Shown here piece by piece: positions 22,494-33,963 of a stretch of DNA of 64,000 bases. A program made the position numbers and the translations under genes. Positions within the stretch are counted from its first letter, which is position 1, and each line of letters begins with the position of its first letter. The stretch spans positions 81,586,383-81,650,382 of the forward strand of contig NC_035445.2 of assembly GCF_002127325.2 (NCBI RefSeq), in the 5' to 3' direction. Source of the stretch: Helianthus annuus. Taxonomy: Eukaryota > Streptophyta > Magnoliopsida > Asterales > Asteraceae. The notes below the pieces were generated by a model. It saw only the letters and a program-made list of their open reading frames with translations. It ran no database searches and was not told where the DNA came from.

Positions 22494-23888
22494 TCACTCC
22501 TCATCATCCCCAGAATCCTCCTCCATCTGCTGACTACCTGAACCGCCGGCCTGCTGCCAACCGAACTGACCACTGTAGGCATATCCACTCTGACCTCCCC
22601 ACTGGTCATACCCCGGGTACTGACCATACACATACGGGGCCTGCTGGTCGCCTCCGTAAACCGGTGGAGGTAATAGTCCGGCAAAAGGCTGTGGTATCGG
22701 TGCATTAAGTGCCATACCTGACATCATATATCGAAGCATATCATCCTGCCTGTGGTGGCTCTGCATCACCCACTGCTGGTCCACCCGCATCCTACTGTCC
22801 ATCTGATCCAACCTCTCCTGTGTATAGTCAAAAGCAGCCTCGGGAGTGAACGGGTTGGGTCTCGGCGGTCTAACCGGCCGTGGTGGAGGGACCGCACGCC
22901 TCTCTCGAGGTACCGGCTGTCTCTGTGGGGGAGCTCCAACCTCATGGTTCCACTCTGGTGGATCAGATTGGGTAAGAATACCCGCCAACTGAAGGTCCAA
23001 AACACCCCAACGAACTGTAGGCATACCCACATTCATCTCAGTAAGTTTGTACTTTGTGAGGGCCCGAATGTTCCTTGCCAACCTAGTGATGTAAGGGCCC
23101 ATATCCAAAGCAGCCCTTTTACCTCCCCGACGAGGCCTATTGAATGACCACGCGAAGAAGCTAGCCAAATTCCAGTTCCGCTTCTCCACCATACACATCA
23201 AGGCGAAGATATCTAGCCAATTTGCCTTGTTCTCCCCCGACTTTCTCGCCACCACAGTCGTCGCTAACATCTTTAAAATATACCTGTAAATCGGGTCACG
23301 AACCGATGAGATAAGGTTCGTGTGCGCGAACGACTGTGTCGAGATCGAACCCCAAAATTCACCCAACTCTGTCGGGCCCAAACTCTTCGGCCTATTATAG
23401 TTAAACACACCCCGAAGCCCATTCACGAACTCTTCCGTCGCTACCTCTTCCGACGAATACAAACCCAGTGCCACCCCAAATTGGGGTATAGTCATCTCGT
23501 ACAAATTCCTCCCCAACGAAAATGATACCGCATTAGCTTCAGAAAATGCACCCTCCTTGTGACGGAAGGTACAATGGAACTCTATAGTAAGCTCAGTATA
23601 TTGCGTCTCTTCACACGCATCCATAACCATCCGCAACCTTGGTCCTAGCAACTCATTTACCCGTTCACTCGCCCCCATGCTCTCCAACCATTCCCAATCT
23701 ATGATCCGATGTTCCAAAGTTTGGGTTACCACATACTTTTTCATCTTAACCCTTTCTTCAGTATCTTCATCAAAGTCTAACATCGGATGATCACTCAACT
23801 TGTCAATCTTGGCGTACACTCTCCTATCGTTCCCACGATACTTGATTCTTCTCTTCCTTGGGTTGGACGAGGATCCTGCACCTGACAT
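22494..23888 (-). CDS. Third ORF of the Athila-like element (Athila ORF-1-like, env position)
   Basis: ATG at 23888 (MSGAGSSSNPRKRR), stop at 22494, 464 codons; the frame stays open upstream of the ATG, but this Met follows a splice-acceptor-like tttgcag. The basic start resembles a nuclear localisation signal. The middle (about residues 60-300) resembles the plant-specific conserved domain of Athila ORFs and related plant retroelement proteins. The last 90 residues are rich in Gly, Tyr and Gln and end in an acidic run. I see no signal peptide or convincing membrane segment, so calling it an envelope would go beyond the evidence. It lies after pol, where env-like genes occur in this lineage. 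Function unknown. Confidence 0.7.
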   Translation of the reverse strand: MSGAGSSSNPRKRRIKYRGNDRRVYAKIDKLSDHPMLDFDEDTEERVKMKKYVVTQTLEHRIIDWEWLESMGASERVNELLGPRLRMVMDACEETQYTELTIEFHCTFRHKEGAFSEANAVSFSLGRNLYEMTIPQFGVALGLYSSEEVATEEFVNGLRGVFNYNRPKSLGPTELGEFWGSISTQSFAHTNLISSVRDPIYRYILKMLATTVVARKSGENKANWLDIFALMCMVEKRNWNLASFFAWSFNRPRRGGKRAALDMGPYITRLARNIRALTKYKLTEMNVGMPTVRWGVLDLQLAGILTQSDPPEWNHEVGAPPQRQPVPRERRAVPPPRPVRPPRPNPFTPEAAFDYTQERLDQMDSRMRVDQQWVMQSHHRQDDMLRYMMSGMALNAPIPQPFAGLLPPPVYGGDQQAPYVYGQYPGYDQWGGQSGYAYSGQFGWQQAGGSGSQQMEEDSGDDEE

Positions 23889-25412
23889 GATCTGCAAAAC
23901 AAGACATATTTGACAAGAAAACAATGCAGATTATTAGTACCACGAGCTATTTTTGGTCTTTTTAATTTTTTTAATTTTTTTGTGTTTTTATATTTTTTTA
24001 AAGAAAAAGAAAAACAATAAAGAACTAGCCGTATAGCATTTCGTTCGCGGCTAATTTCAAAAAAAAATGGGTTACCGTTTACAAAGGCGTAAGTTACACA
24101 TCCTTTCGCCCGAATGGAGATTGAGTACGGGCAAAAAGTTGTGAACTTGTACATGCATATAAGTAAACCTGACACTAGACTCAAACTACTATCCTAAAAA
24201 TACTTCTAGACTCACGACTCGAACGAACTACGACTCAATGTACACTATCTCCTCCCGGCACTTTAATTGTCCTCAATTAAGCATAAGTGCCAAAATATCC
24301 CCACACTTGAGGCGAAAACACGTGAGAGTTGGACATTTTAAACCTTAACATAACATTTGAAGCAACAAAATCTGTTAAGGAAACTAAATTCGTTTGCAAA
24401 AAAAATCAGTTCAAAAACTTATTTTTTTTTTTTAGCAAAAATCCATAGTTACACCCAAACAAACCCGCAAAGCTTAAACATGATGCGTAGTGGTCCAAAC
24501 ATACCCCAAACGTGCCAAACAACCTCAAGCAAACCAACCCGAACCATCCGCAGACCCGATTTGTATGTAACATCCAAACCTTACCACCTACATACCACTA
24601 ACATGACAACCAGGAGCAAAAATTCTAACTTTAAAACCCTACACAAACCCTAACACCAAGACAAGACTGACCCGACACTAAAACAAGGCAATAAAGCTAC
24701 CTACTAGTGAGAAATTACAAGAAACATACCTTGGAATCGGATTGAACAAGAAAAATGAGGTCTTGAACTTTTTGCACACGGATTTGCCCAAAATCGTGAA
24801 AATGGGGTGAGAAATCGGGTGAAATAGATGGCTAAGATTGTAGGGAACGTGATTGTGGTGATTTTGGAAGAAAAATGGAGCGATTTGGTGAAAAAACGAG
24901 TGAGATATGGTGAAAATGGCGAAATTCGCGTTTTAGGGTTTGGAAAGGGGAAAGGAAGGGTTTCAGCGAACAGGTTCAAGTTAAAACTGATTTTAAAAGG
25001 GGCAGGGGGGCGTCGCGTGACGCGACAGGGGGTCACCCAGGCGTCGCGTAACGCGGCGGGTCTAAAAACAATTAATTTGAACCCTTAACCCCTCGCGTGA
25101 CGCGAAGGAGCTAGGCGTCGCGCGAGGGTCTGTTTTTGGCAGAATGTTGCGTGAAAAATTCTTGTTCATGCCTTAGAAAAATTTTCAACTCTTTCCCAAC
25201 CCAACCAAAAACCTCAAAATTTTTTCTAAGTGTTTAAAACACTTACCTGGGATCTCTTTTCTCGTGCATTCTCCGTTCCGTAGCGATGATGAAACCTGCA
25301 AAATTCTCAACGACACAAAACACAGACCGAAAAACTACAAAAAACTATGAAAAACACGAAAAATAAAGAAATTTACAAACGGTACATACTCTACACGCGA
25401 AGCTTTTCGCGC
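23889..25412 (-). other. Spacer between pol and the third ORF of the Athila-like element
   Basis: Non-coding. Contains near-perfect palindromes with core CGCGTGACGCG at 25012-25026 and 25093-25105, related to GC-rich words in the LTR (20763-20805), and a polypurine-tract-like core (24296-24308). On the minus strand it ends with tttgcag just before the third ORF, a possible 3' splice site for a subgenomic mRNA. Confidence 0.6.
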
Positions 25413-28400
25413 TCACTGTTCGGCAAAGGTAGGTGGGTCCTCTAGAGGAATTTCTTCCTCTTCAGTAGTATCAATAGGACCTCCCAAGTAATGTTTCAGT
25501 CTATGGCCGTTTACCTTCCACACACCTTTGTCGACCTCATCGTATAGCTCAACCGTGCCGTATGGAAACACTTCTTTCACCACATACGGGCCACTCCACC
25601 TCGATTTCAATTTTCCTGCTATCAATTTCAACCGTGAGTTGAACAAAAGTACTTTATCACCTACCTTAAAATCTTTCAAACCTCTCAACCGCCTATCATG
25701 CAATGCCTTAGTTTTCTCCTTGATACTCCATGATCTTTCATAAGCGGCCTCCCTCAATGCTTCCAACTCATGAATCTGGAAGAATCTCCTCCTTGCGGCT
25801 TCGGTAAGGTCAAGGTTTACGGTTTTTAATGCCCACAACGCCCTATGCTCTAATTCTACCGGAAGATGGCAAGCTTTGCCATACACGATCATAAAGGGTG
25901 TTGTGCCTAACGGTGTCTTATAGGCGGTACGGAATGCCCACAAAGCGTCGTCGAGCTTTTCCGACCAATCCTTTCTACTTTTTCCTACCGTTTTCTCTAA
26001 GATTCTCTTCACCCCTCGGTTAGCATTCTCTACTTGGCCACTAGTTTGCGGGTGGTACGCGGTAGAAAGACGATGAGTGACACCGTAGCGTGCAAGTGCC
26101 TTTTCCATGGCGGAATTGCAAAAATGCGTGCCACGGTCACTTATGATAGCTTTAGGGACTCCGAAACGCGTAAACAACTTCTTAAGGAATCTCACCACCA
26201 CTCGGGCATCATTGGTGGGCAAAGCTTGAGCTTCGACCCACTTCGAAACGTAGTCAATGGCCACGAGGATGTACCTATTCCCACTAGAGGATGGGAAAGG
26301 TCCCATGAAGTCAATGCCCCATACGTCAAAGATTTCCAAGACTTGGATGGGATTTTAAGGCATTTCATCCTTGGATGAGATGTTGCCGGTACGTTGGCAA
26401 CGGTCACAAGTCCTAACAAACTCTACGGCATCCTTAACTACCGTTGGCCAATAAAACCCACTATCGAAAACCTTTTGTGCCGTCACATTCGCTCCGTGAT
26501 GGCCCCCCGTTAAACCCTCGTGCACATGTCTAAGGATGTCTAAACCATCCTCCTTTGAAACGAATCTCCTAAGCACTCTATCTCCACCTATCCTAAAGAG
26601 GTAAGGGTCGTCCCAAATATACTTCCTAGCCTCCCTAAGAAGCTTTTTCTTTTGTTGGTAGGACATACCCCTCACAAGATCTCCGGTTGCCAAATAGTTT
26701 GCCAAATCCGAAAACCATGGCAAACCCTCTACCTCGGCACTAACAAAATCTATGGTTTCGTGGGGAAAGGTATCTCCTATGGAATCCTCACGAACCTCCT
26801 CTCTCTTTGGATCCTCTAATCGTGACAAGTGGTCGGCGGCCACGTTTTCTGCTCCCTTTTTATCCTTAATTTCTATATCGAACTCGGAGAGCAAAAGAAT
26901 CCATCTAATAAGACGCGGCTTTGCGTCTTTCTTTTGAAACAGAAATCGCAAAGCGGAATGGTCGGTGAACACGGTGGTTTTAGAAAGCACGAGATATGAG
27001 CGAAACTTGTCAAACGCAAACACTACGGCTAAGAGTTCCTTTTCCGTCGTGGTATAGTTCTCTTGAGCATCGTTTAGAGTTTTGCTCGCGTAGTAGATCG
27101 GATGAAAGTGTTTATCGACTCTTTGACCTAGGACCGCACCTACAGCATAATCGCTTGCGTCACACATGAGCTCGAAAGGTAAACTCCAATTGGGCGAAAC
27201 AAGTATCGGGGCACTAACAAGTTTTTCTTTCAAGAAGTCGAACGCCTTGATGCACTCCTCGTCGAAGACAAAAGGTACATCCTTCTCTAAAAGCCTAGTC
27301 ATCGGGCGTGTGATTTTGGAAAAATCCTTTATAAAACGCCTATAAAAGCCCGCATGACCCAAAAAGCTCCTAACGGACTTAACACTAGTAGGTGGAGGCA
27401 ATCTACTTATTGTATCTATCTTGGCCCTATCCACCTCTATGCCTTCTCTCGACACCTTGTGTCCTAACACTATCCCCTCCGTCACCATAAAGTGACACTT
27501 CTCCCAATTCAACATAAGATTTGTCTCTATGCACCTCTTAAGCATCCTATCAAGATTAGAAAGACATTGGTCGAAAGTGGTGCCATAAACCGAGAAGTCA
27601 TCCATGAAAACTTCCATGGAGGTCTCAAGCATGTCTTGGAATATGGCTACCATGCACCTTTGGAAAGTTGCCGGAGCGTTGCATAACCCGAAAGGCATGC
27701 GGCGATACGCATAAGTGCCGTAAGGGCATGTGAATGTCGTTTTATCTTGATCCTCCGGGGCGATGGGGATCTGAAAATAACCCGAAAATCCATCGAGAAA
27801 ACAATAGAATTGTTGACCCGCTAGACGCTCCAACATTTGGTCAATGAATGGTAAGGGGAAGTGGTCTTTCCGGGTGGCGTCGTTTAACTTTCGATAATCT
27901 ATGCATACACGCCAACCGGTAACGGTACGGGAAGGGATTAACTCGTTCTTTTCATTCATGATCACTGTCATCCCACCCTTTTTTGGGACGACTTGGGTCG
28001 GGCTAACCCATGGTGAATCGGAAATGGGGTAAATTACCCCGGCATCTAACAACTTAAGAACCTCTTTCTTAACAACCTCTTGCATGTTCGGATTAAGGCG
28101 CCTTTGAGGTTGCACCACCGGCTTATAGTCATCTTCCATGAGTATTCGGTGGGTGCAATAGGCGGGGCTTATGCCCTTGATATCCGAAAGGCGCCATGCA
28201 ATAGCTTCCCTATTCACTCTCAACACCTCTAATAACCTACCCTTCTCTCCCTCCTCTAACTTAGACGAAATAATGACGGGATTCTCGGAACCCTCTCCTA
28301 AGAAAGCATACTCTAAGTGGGATGGGAGGACCTTGAGTTCTAAAGGGGCGGGTTTCTCTATAGGAGTACTTTCACTCTCACTCTTAATTTCACTCAATTC

Positions 28401-31016
28401 TAGCACTTCGGGGACCCACTCGTCCTCGTCTACCTCTTTACTCTCACTAACACTCTCCTCTACCTTCTCAACTACCTCCTCTATCCTACTCTCGACTAGG
28501 TCGGCTCCACTAATGTAGTCAAAGCAATGGTCAACACAAGATAAGAAAGACTCTATGAAATAGACCGAATGACAAGGACTACTAAGATCGTCGGAACCAC
28601 TAGGGTGTTCCATGGAGCGTGCTATCTCGAAAGTCACCCTCTCCTCGCCGACTTGAAGTGTGATTTTCCCGTCGAAGACATCGATGATGGCCTTGGCGGT
28701 ACACAAGAATGGGCGTCCTAGAATGATGGGAACCTTTTCGTCGGCTTCCATATCAAGAACGACAAAGTCTACGGGGAAGACGAACTTATCCACTTTGACT
28801 AGAAGGTTTTCAATAATGCCTCGTGGATACTTAACGGACCTATCGGCTAGCGACAAAGACATGCGTGTAGGTGACAACTCTCCTAGACCTAACCTCTCAT
28901 ACAAAGAATATGGCATTAGGTTTATACTCGCTCCTAGGTCGGCTAGGGCCCTACACTCGGTATCGCTCCCAAACAAGCACGGGATGGTAAAAAGGCCCGG
29001 ATCCGTCAATTTTTCCGGAACCTTGTTCAACACTACGGCGGAACATCCTCCACTAAGGGGGATGTTAGAAACCTCTCCTAACCTATCCTTGCGTTTTAGA
29101 TCTTTTAGGAATTTTGCATATTTCGGCATTGATTGAAGAGCTTCTATAAAAGGAAGGTTGATCCTAAGCTGCTTAAAGATCTCTAAAAATTTCCCGTACT
29201 CTTTGGAATAAGTTTGATTTTTAAGGCGGGAAGGAAACGGAGCACGGGAAGTATCAACATTGGGTGAAGGAACAACCTGAACGGGTTTCTTTCCTACACT
29301 CTTCTCACTCGAAGGCCCCCCGGTGTGTGCGGTACTTTCTGGGATTAACCTAGGTTGCACTTTACCGGGCGCCTCCATTTCAATCTCTTCATCTACGGGG
29401 TCCTCATCTTCTATCTCAACACTCTCGGGTCTCACTACCTCTCCTAAGGTCCTACCACTACGGGTCGAAATTGCCTTCAAAGAGCCAGATGGGTTGGGCC
29501 TTGTGTTGCCCGCAAATTGACCGGGAGGTCGTTCTTGCAACTGGCGTGCAATATCCCCAACTTGTCTTTGAAGGTCTAAGAAGCTTGAATGATTATTCTT
29601 TAGGAGCGTAGCATGGTCCTCTAAGGTACGTTGGGTAGCCTGATCCTTAACCAATAATTGGGAAAGAAGGTCCTCTATCCGAGACAAACTACCACCTGAC
29701 CCCTCACTCTTAGGTTGAACCTCTTGGTTTGACCCTTCACCTCTACACTGCCCCCCTGAACCAGAACTAGCAAATTGACCTGTTTGACCCGACCCCCCAC
29801 TAGAATAAAAACCTGGCCCCCTACTTTGGTATTGACCTGACGGAAAACCAGGGGGGTTACCTGAGGAGCGATAATTATTAGCACGCCAATTAGAGTTACT
29901 ATTGTTGAACGGGTTAGTTGGACCCCTATTTTGACCTGCTAAATACTCGACCTGCTCTATGGTGATGGTTGGGCAATCTATGGTGTCATGTCCCCCTCTA
30001 CAAACCTCGCATCTATCTACCTTCTTCTTAATTTCTAGCAACTCTTTGGTGATATAGTCAAGCTGAGATATTACCTTTGAGTCTGAAACGACTTGATTCA
30101 CTCCTCGAGAGGATGAGGAGGTAATCACAGGATTGGAATTCCTGCCGGTAGCACTATGATCTATATCAGCATGAGCGAAGCTCTCAAAGAGGTCGTTGCA
30201 GTCAGCCACAGTTTTCTTTCCCATTAGGTGGCCTCCTGCGGATGTGTCGAATCGGGCCTTGCACTCAGGGGTAAGACCATTATAAAATTTTTCTACTAAG
30301 GCCCAATCCGACAGTCCATGTTGGGAACAACGCGAGAGCAATGTTTGAAACCTCTCCCATGCTAAGTGATAAGGTTCGTCAGGCTCCATTCTGAAGGAAT
30401 GGATCTGATCTCGAAGGCGGGATGCCTTCGCAGGTGGGAAATACTTAGCAAGGAAGGCATCTCTAAGTCCAGCCCAAGTGGTGTAAGTACCTGCCGGCTG
30501 CGAATCAAGCCAGGTGGCTGCGCGGCCAGCAAGCGAAAAGGGGAAGACTTGGAGATAGCGGGCATCAAGATTCACACCTTCGATACCGAAGGTGCTACAC
30601 AGACGGGTGAGACGGTTGATATGTGCTGGCGCGTCTTCATCATCACGACCGTGAAACTGACAAGAGTTGTTAATGGCAGTCATGATGTATGAAGGAATTT
30701 GCCAAGACTTATCATTGGTGATTTCAGGGAGGGTGATGGGTGAGTTTGCGGTAAAACCCGCGGTGGAACGCTGGTGGACAGTTTGGTTTTCGGCCATTTG
30801 GTGAACTGGTGGTGGACTAGGGTGACGGGAGGGTGGTGGGGAATTGTGGGGTGATGACTTAGGGGTAAAGTCGAAGTTCGGTGGTTTAGATGGAAGTGTA
30901 GAGTCAGAAAGGGCTGAAGATGAAGTTGGGGGTTTTCGAACGTGAGGGATTGGTGTGGAGACGGAAGACTTGTCAATTGGTGGCTTCACTGGTCCCTGCG
31001 AACGCGTGTGGGGCAT
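25413..31016 (-). pseudogene. Athila-like gag-pol polyprotein with one premature stop
   Basis: ATG at 31016 (MPHTRSQ); the frame also extends upstream without an ATG. Gag occupies about residues 80-330, with a retrotransposon gag fold and a CxxCxxxHxxxxC knuckle near 335-347. Protease D-L-G-A-S is near 690, the reverse transcriptase has FMDD near 1138, RNase H starts near 1282 (CDASDYAVGAVLG), and the integrase H2C2 finger is at about 1498-1540. At 26355-26357 a TAA replaces what is probably a Gln codon. The same frame continues to 25413 with the integrase core: [16 protein letters not shown] and GQVENANRG give the D, D, E residues. The total is about 1867 codons. Everything else looks intact, so a single C-to-T change may have disabled it, unless readthrough occurs. 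Confidence 0.92.
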
Positions 31017-31185
31017 GAACTGCAAAACCAAGAATAAAACAAGTAAGTCAACTCCAATAAAAGACTCAAAGAAAAACGAAAAAGACACTAAAAGTACTTG
31101 GACTCCTACGACTCACAAACACACAAAAAGCACGTAACGATATCAGTTGAAATCCAAACAAAGCAGTTAACGCAATTGCCAAGAA

Positions 31186-31203
31186 TCCCCGGCAACGGCG
31201 CCA
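31186..31203 (-). other. Primer-binding site, tRNA-Asp
   Basis: On the minus strand TGGCGCCGTTGCCGGGGA starts 6 nt inside the LTR boundary and is complementary to the 3' end of plant tRNA-Asp(GUC), including the CCA. This primer is used by Athila-type elements. The plus strand therefore shows a tRNA-like 3' end, but there is no tRNA gene here. Confidence 0.93.
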
Positions 31204-31209
31204 AAAACT

Positions 31210-32795
31210 TGATGTGGAAAAAGTAGTTCAACTAATTAAACTAAAATTACCCTAAATTAAGACTCAAGTAATAAAAATCTAGACTCTTTAACCTGACTAA
31301 ACTACTCACCGGCAAGTGTACCGGTCGACTCTAGCACAGAAAAGTAAGTCCGGATGTCGAACCCACAAGGACTCTATGAATTACGTTAACGACTCAATTT
31401 AGACTAGACACTGACACGACTAAACAAATATTGTGTTTGGGGGGGGGTTTACTAAAATCCTAAAATTATGATTAAATTGAAATTAACTAAAACACGAACG
31501 AAAACTAAGGTTTTGTTTCAGATGAGATTAAGGGCTACCTAGACTTGAATCCAGTTTAACTACGAATGGACTTCTAACGGTTTTATTGTTGTATGGAGCC
31601 GGGATCGTTAAATACTAAACCTTAAGGTATTTCAATGCTAAGACTTCCCGACCCTTCTCAGGAAGAAACCTAGGAAACCCTACAAGGCTGTTATGATTAC
31701 CGACTGTTAGATTTCCTCTCAGTCCTCTAACGATTCTAAAAGTGCCCTAATATGACCATCTACCTCTCAGCGCGATAATCTAAGGCAATTCTAGGTTCTG
31801 ACTTGGTTTACTAGACACAATTGCAATTAGGGAACTAACTTCGACTTCTCTCAAAATCTAAATTAGCTATATACTGCACCGCGACCTAATAACTAACCTG
31901 AGCCTCTCAGCGACAAGTTAAGCAGAATATTTACTTCTAATTGTATTTTAATTACTGTTTCTAAGGCTATCGGCCGATTTACCCAAAGATCACCCGAACC
32001 CGCAAAGATGCAAATAATCAACACAGATCTATTATGTGATAAAGACCGTCACTAAAATCTATGTGAAACAGCAAACAATCCACAATCAAAAGTAAATACG
32101 CACACGCACCAAATCAGAAAATCTAGAACACTTTACTTTCAAAATCAATCCATAATCAAACAATAAAAACCGTTAAAAGATCCAAACATAAATTAAACCT
32201 TCATCAAATCTAGGTAGTATCTAAGTTTAGCCAAGAAACATGTTGTTCAAATCAAACAAAACAAGTTCAAAACAAGAATTCATCCTAAAGTATTGAAAAC
32301 GCGAAAAATAAGGAACACCGGGAGATAAAACCCGAAAGATCTTCACTCTCACGATCCAAGCTTCAACCGGATGATTCCCGTTAGCCAAAATACTCCGAAA
32401 AACTCAAAATCTCCTCTGAAATTCGTCCTAGGGTTTCTTGGTTCGCAATTAGGGTTTTCAGTTCAGTTTCTTGGTAATATAAGTCAAACCCTAAACCAGA
32501 AGTCAAAATCAGTCAAACAGGGACCCTCGCGTGGCGCGAGGGTGGCTAGGCGTCACGCGGCGCCTCTAAACTCAATTTCTTGATTTTTTAATTCTTTTCC
32601 GAATTCCAGCTTCTCCGACGCGCGTACGAATCCCGTTTTTCTTCCGAACTGCTCGTTTTTCAACACTTTAAGCTACGGGACCTGAAATCAAAGCTTAACG
32701 TCAGCAGTATCATAGTTCTAACCTAAAACAGACTCAAAACGACTGAAGACTGACCAAAATATACACTATAAACATATGTACTTTTCAGTACATCA
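31210..32795 (-). repeat. 5' LTR of the Athila-like element (right on the plus strand)
   Basis: 1586 bp, nearly identical to 19445-21045. The target duplication GACAC follows at 32796-32800. It drives minus-strand transcription of the element. Confidence 0.95.
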
Positions 32796-33426
32796 GACAC
32801 CAATTTTGCTTCTGAAGACCTTCAAGATTGGATGAAAGAGGTGAACATCGAACACACTTTCTCTTCCGTTGCGCACCCTCAGGGCAACGACCAAGTAGAA
32901 AGTGTCAACAAAAGTATTGTCGAAGGGATAAAGGCCCGCCTGGGCACTAAGAGAAGAGGCTGGGTGGATGAGCTCCTGAGCATCCTGTGGGCTTATCGAA
33001 CCATGCCGAAAACGAGCACTGGCGAAACCCCCTTTAGCCTGGTCTACGGCTCAGAGGCGGTTATCCCAGCTGAAATCGACCTCCCCTCGCCGCCAAAATC
33101 GATAATGAGGCGGAGCGCCGTCTAGACTTGGATCTACTCGAAGAAAGGCGCGAAATAGCGTGAATCAAATAGGCCAAGTACAAGACACAGTTGGAGAGGT
33201 ACTACAATGCAAGAGTGCGCATTTGTACCTTCACTCCAGAGATTACGTCTTCAGAGACAATGAAGCCTCCAATGCTGAACGCCCCGGGAAGCTAGCACCC
33301 AAGTGTGAAGGCCCATACTTAATACACGAGGTGCTAGGAAAAGGGGCATACAAGCTGCACACCTTGGATTGATACATCATCCCGCGCACATGGAACGCGC
33401 AACAATTGCGCAAGTGTTACATGTGA
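32796..33426 (+). pseudogene. Tat pol, third block: end of integrase
   Basis: Resumes the integrase after the Athila-like insertion: HPQGNDQVESVNK includes the catalytic glutamate (near 32900), then W-A-Y-R-T and E-T-P-F-S-L-V-Y-G. A frameshift lies near 33100-33160. The C-terminal part (LAPKCEGPYLI) is the integrase tail. An in-frame TGA at 33370-33372 precedes the probable original stop at 33424-33426. Confidence 0.85.
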
Positions 33427-33963
33427 CTACTCTCGGCCATGCGCCTTTATCCACTTATGTTGGCCACGCGCCTTTTTAATTACATATGTCGGCTATACGC
33501 CCTTTATTTTATTTCAATGATGTACGTTGGCCTAGCGCCTGTTTCCTAGCTACTTAATGAAAGCATTGGTTATGCCTTATGTTTTTTTATCATCATGACT
33601 TCTACGTTACAAATGCATGTTAAACTTTTGATTAGCACGAAAACATTTCAGTAAATTACGAGATTTTGAGTATGCCTCCAAGGTCTTCCGCGAACATAGC
33701 GCGAGACCGGGCAGTTACACTCATACACGAGCCACACTTACATTTATTCGCGCTAACTTAACCAAAGTTTTTAACAACAATGCAATAATTGTAACTTGAG
33801 AAATAGAAAGCAAACACAATGTCATATTGCAAAAGGCGCAGCAGCGCAATGATTACATAGCAAAGTAACAATGCAGCATAAGTTCAATCCAAAAAGCGCT
33901 CCCGCGCAATGATTACACAACGATAAAAAATAAATTACAAGGCATTCAGCCTGCAAACACTAT
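33427..33963. other. Non-coding spacer after Tat pol
   Basis: Sequence between the convergent ends of pol and the opposite-strand gene. It contains repeated short words around gcgcctt and ggccacgcgcc (33430-33540), but no ORF. Confidence 0.6.

Larger units (their letters stand above)
19445..32795 (-). mobile_element. Athila-like Ty3/gypsy LTR retrotransposon, 13,351 bp, very young
   Basis: LTRs at 19445-21045 (1601 bp) and 31210-32795 (1586 bp) start TGATG and end CATCA, with target duplication GACAC. They differ by two substitutions, a G-run length change (14 versus 9) and one 10-bp repeat unit. Coding is on the minus strand: primer-binding site, gag-pol (31016-25413), a 1.5-kb spacer, a third ORF (23888-22494), a non-coding stretch, then the polypurine tract. 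A tRNA-Asp primer site, pol in gypsy order, long LTRs and an extra ORF after pol fit the Athila lineage. A single premature stop in pol is the only clear defect. Confidence 0.93.

Noticed and set aside
22494..23888. Retroviral envelope gene
   Set aside because: Position fits, but no signal peptide, membrane anchor or cleavage site is visible. Kept as an Athila-type third ORF of unknown role.
31186..31203. tRNA-Asp-like 3' end on the plus strand
   Set aside because: Only the last 18 nt match, including CCA, and it sits directly inside an LTR. It is a primer-binding site.
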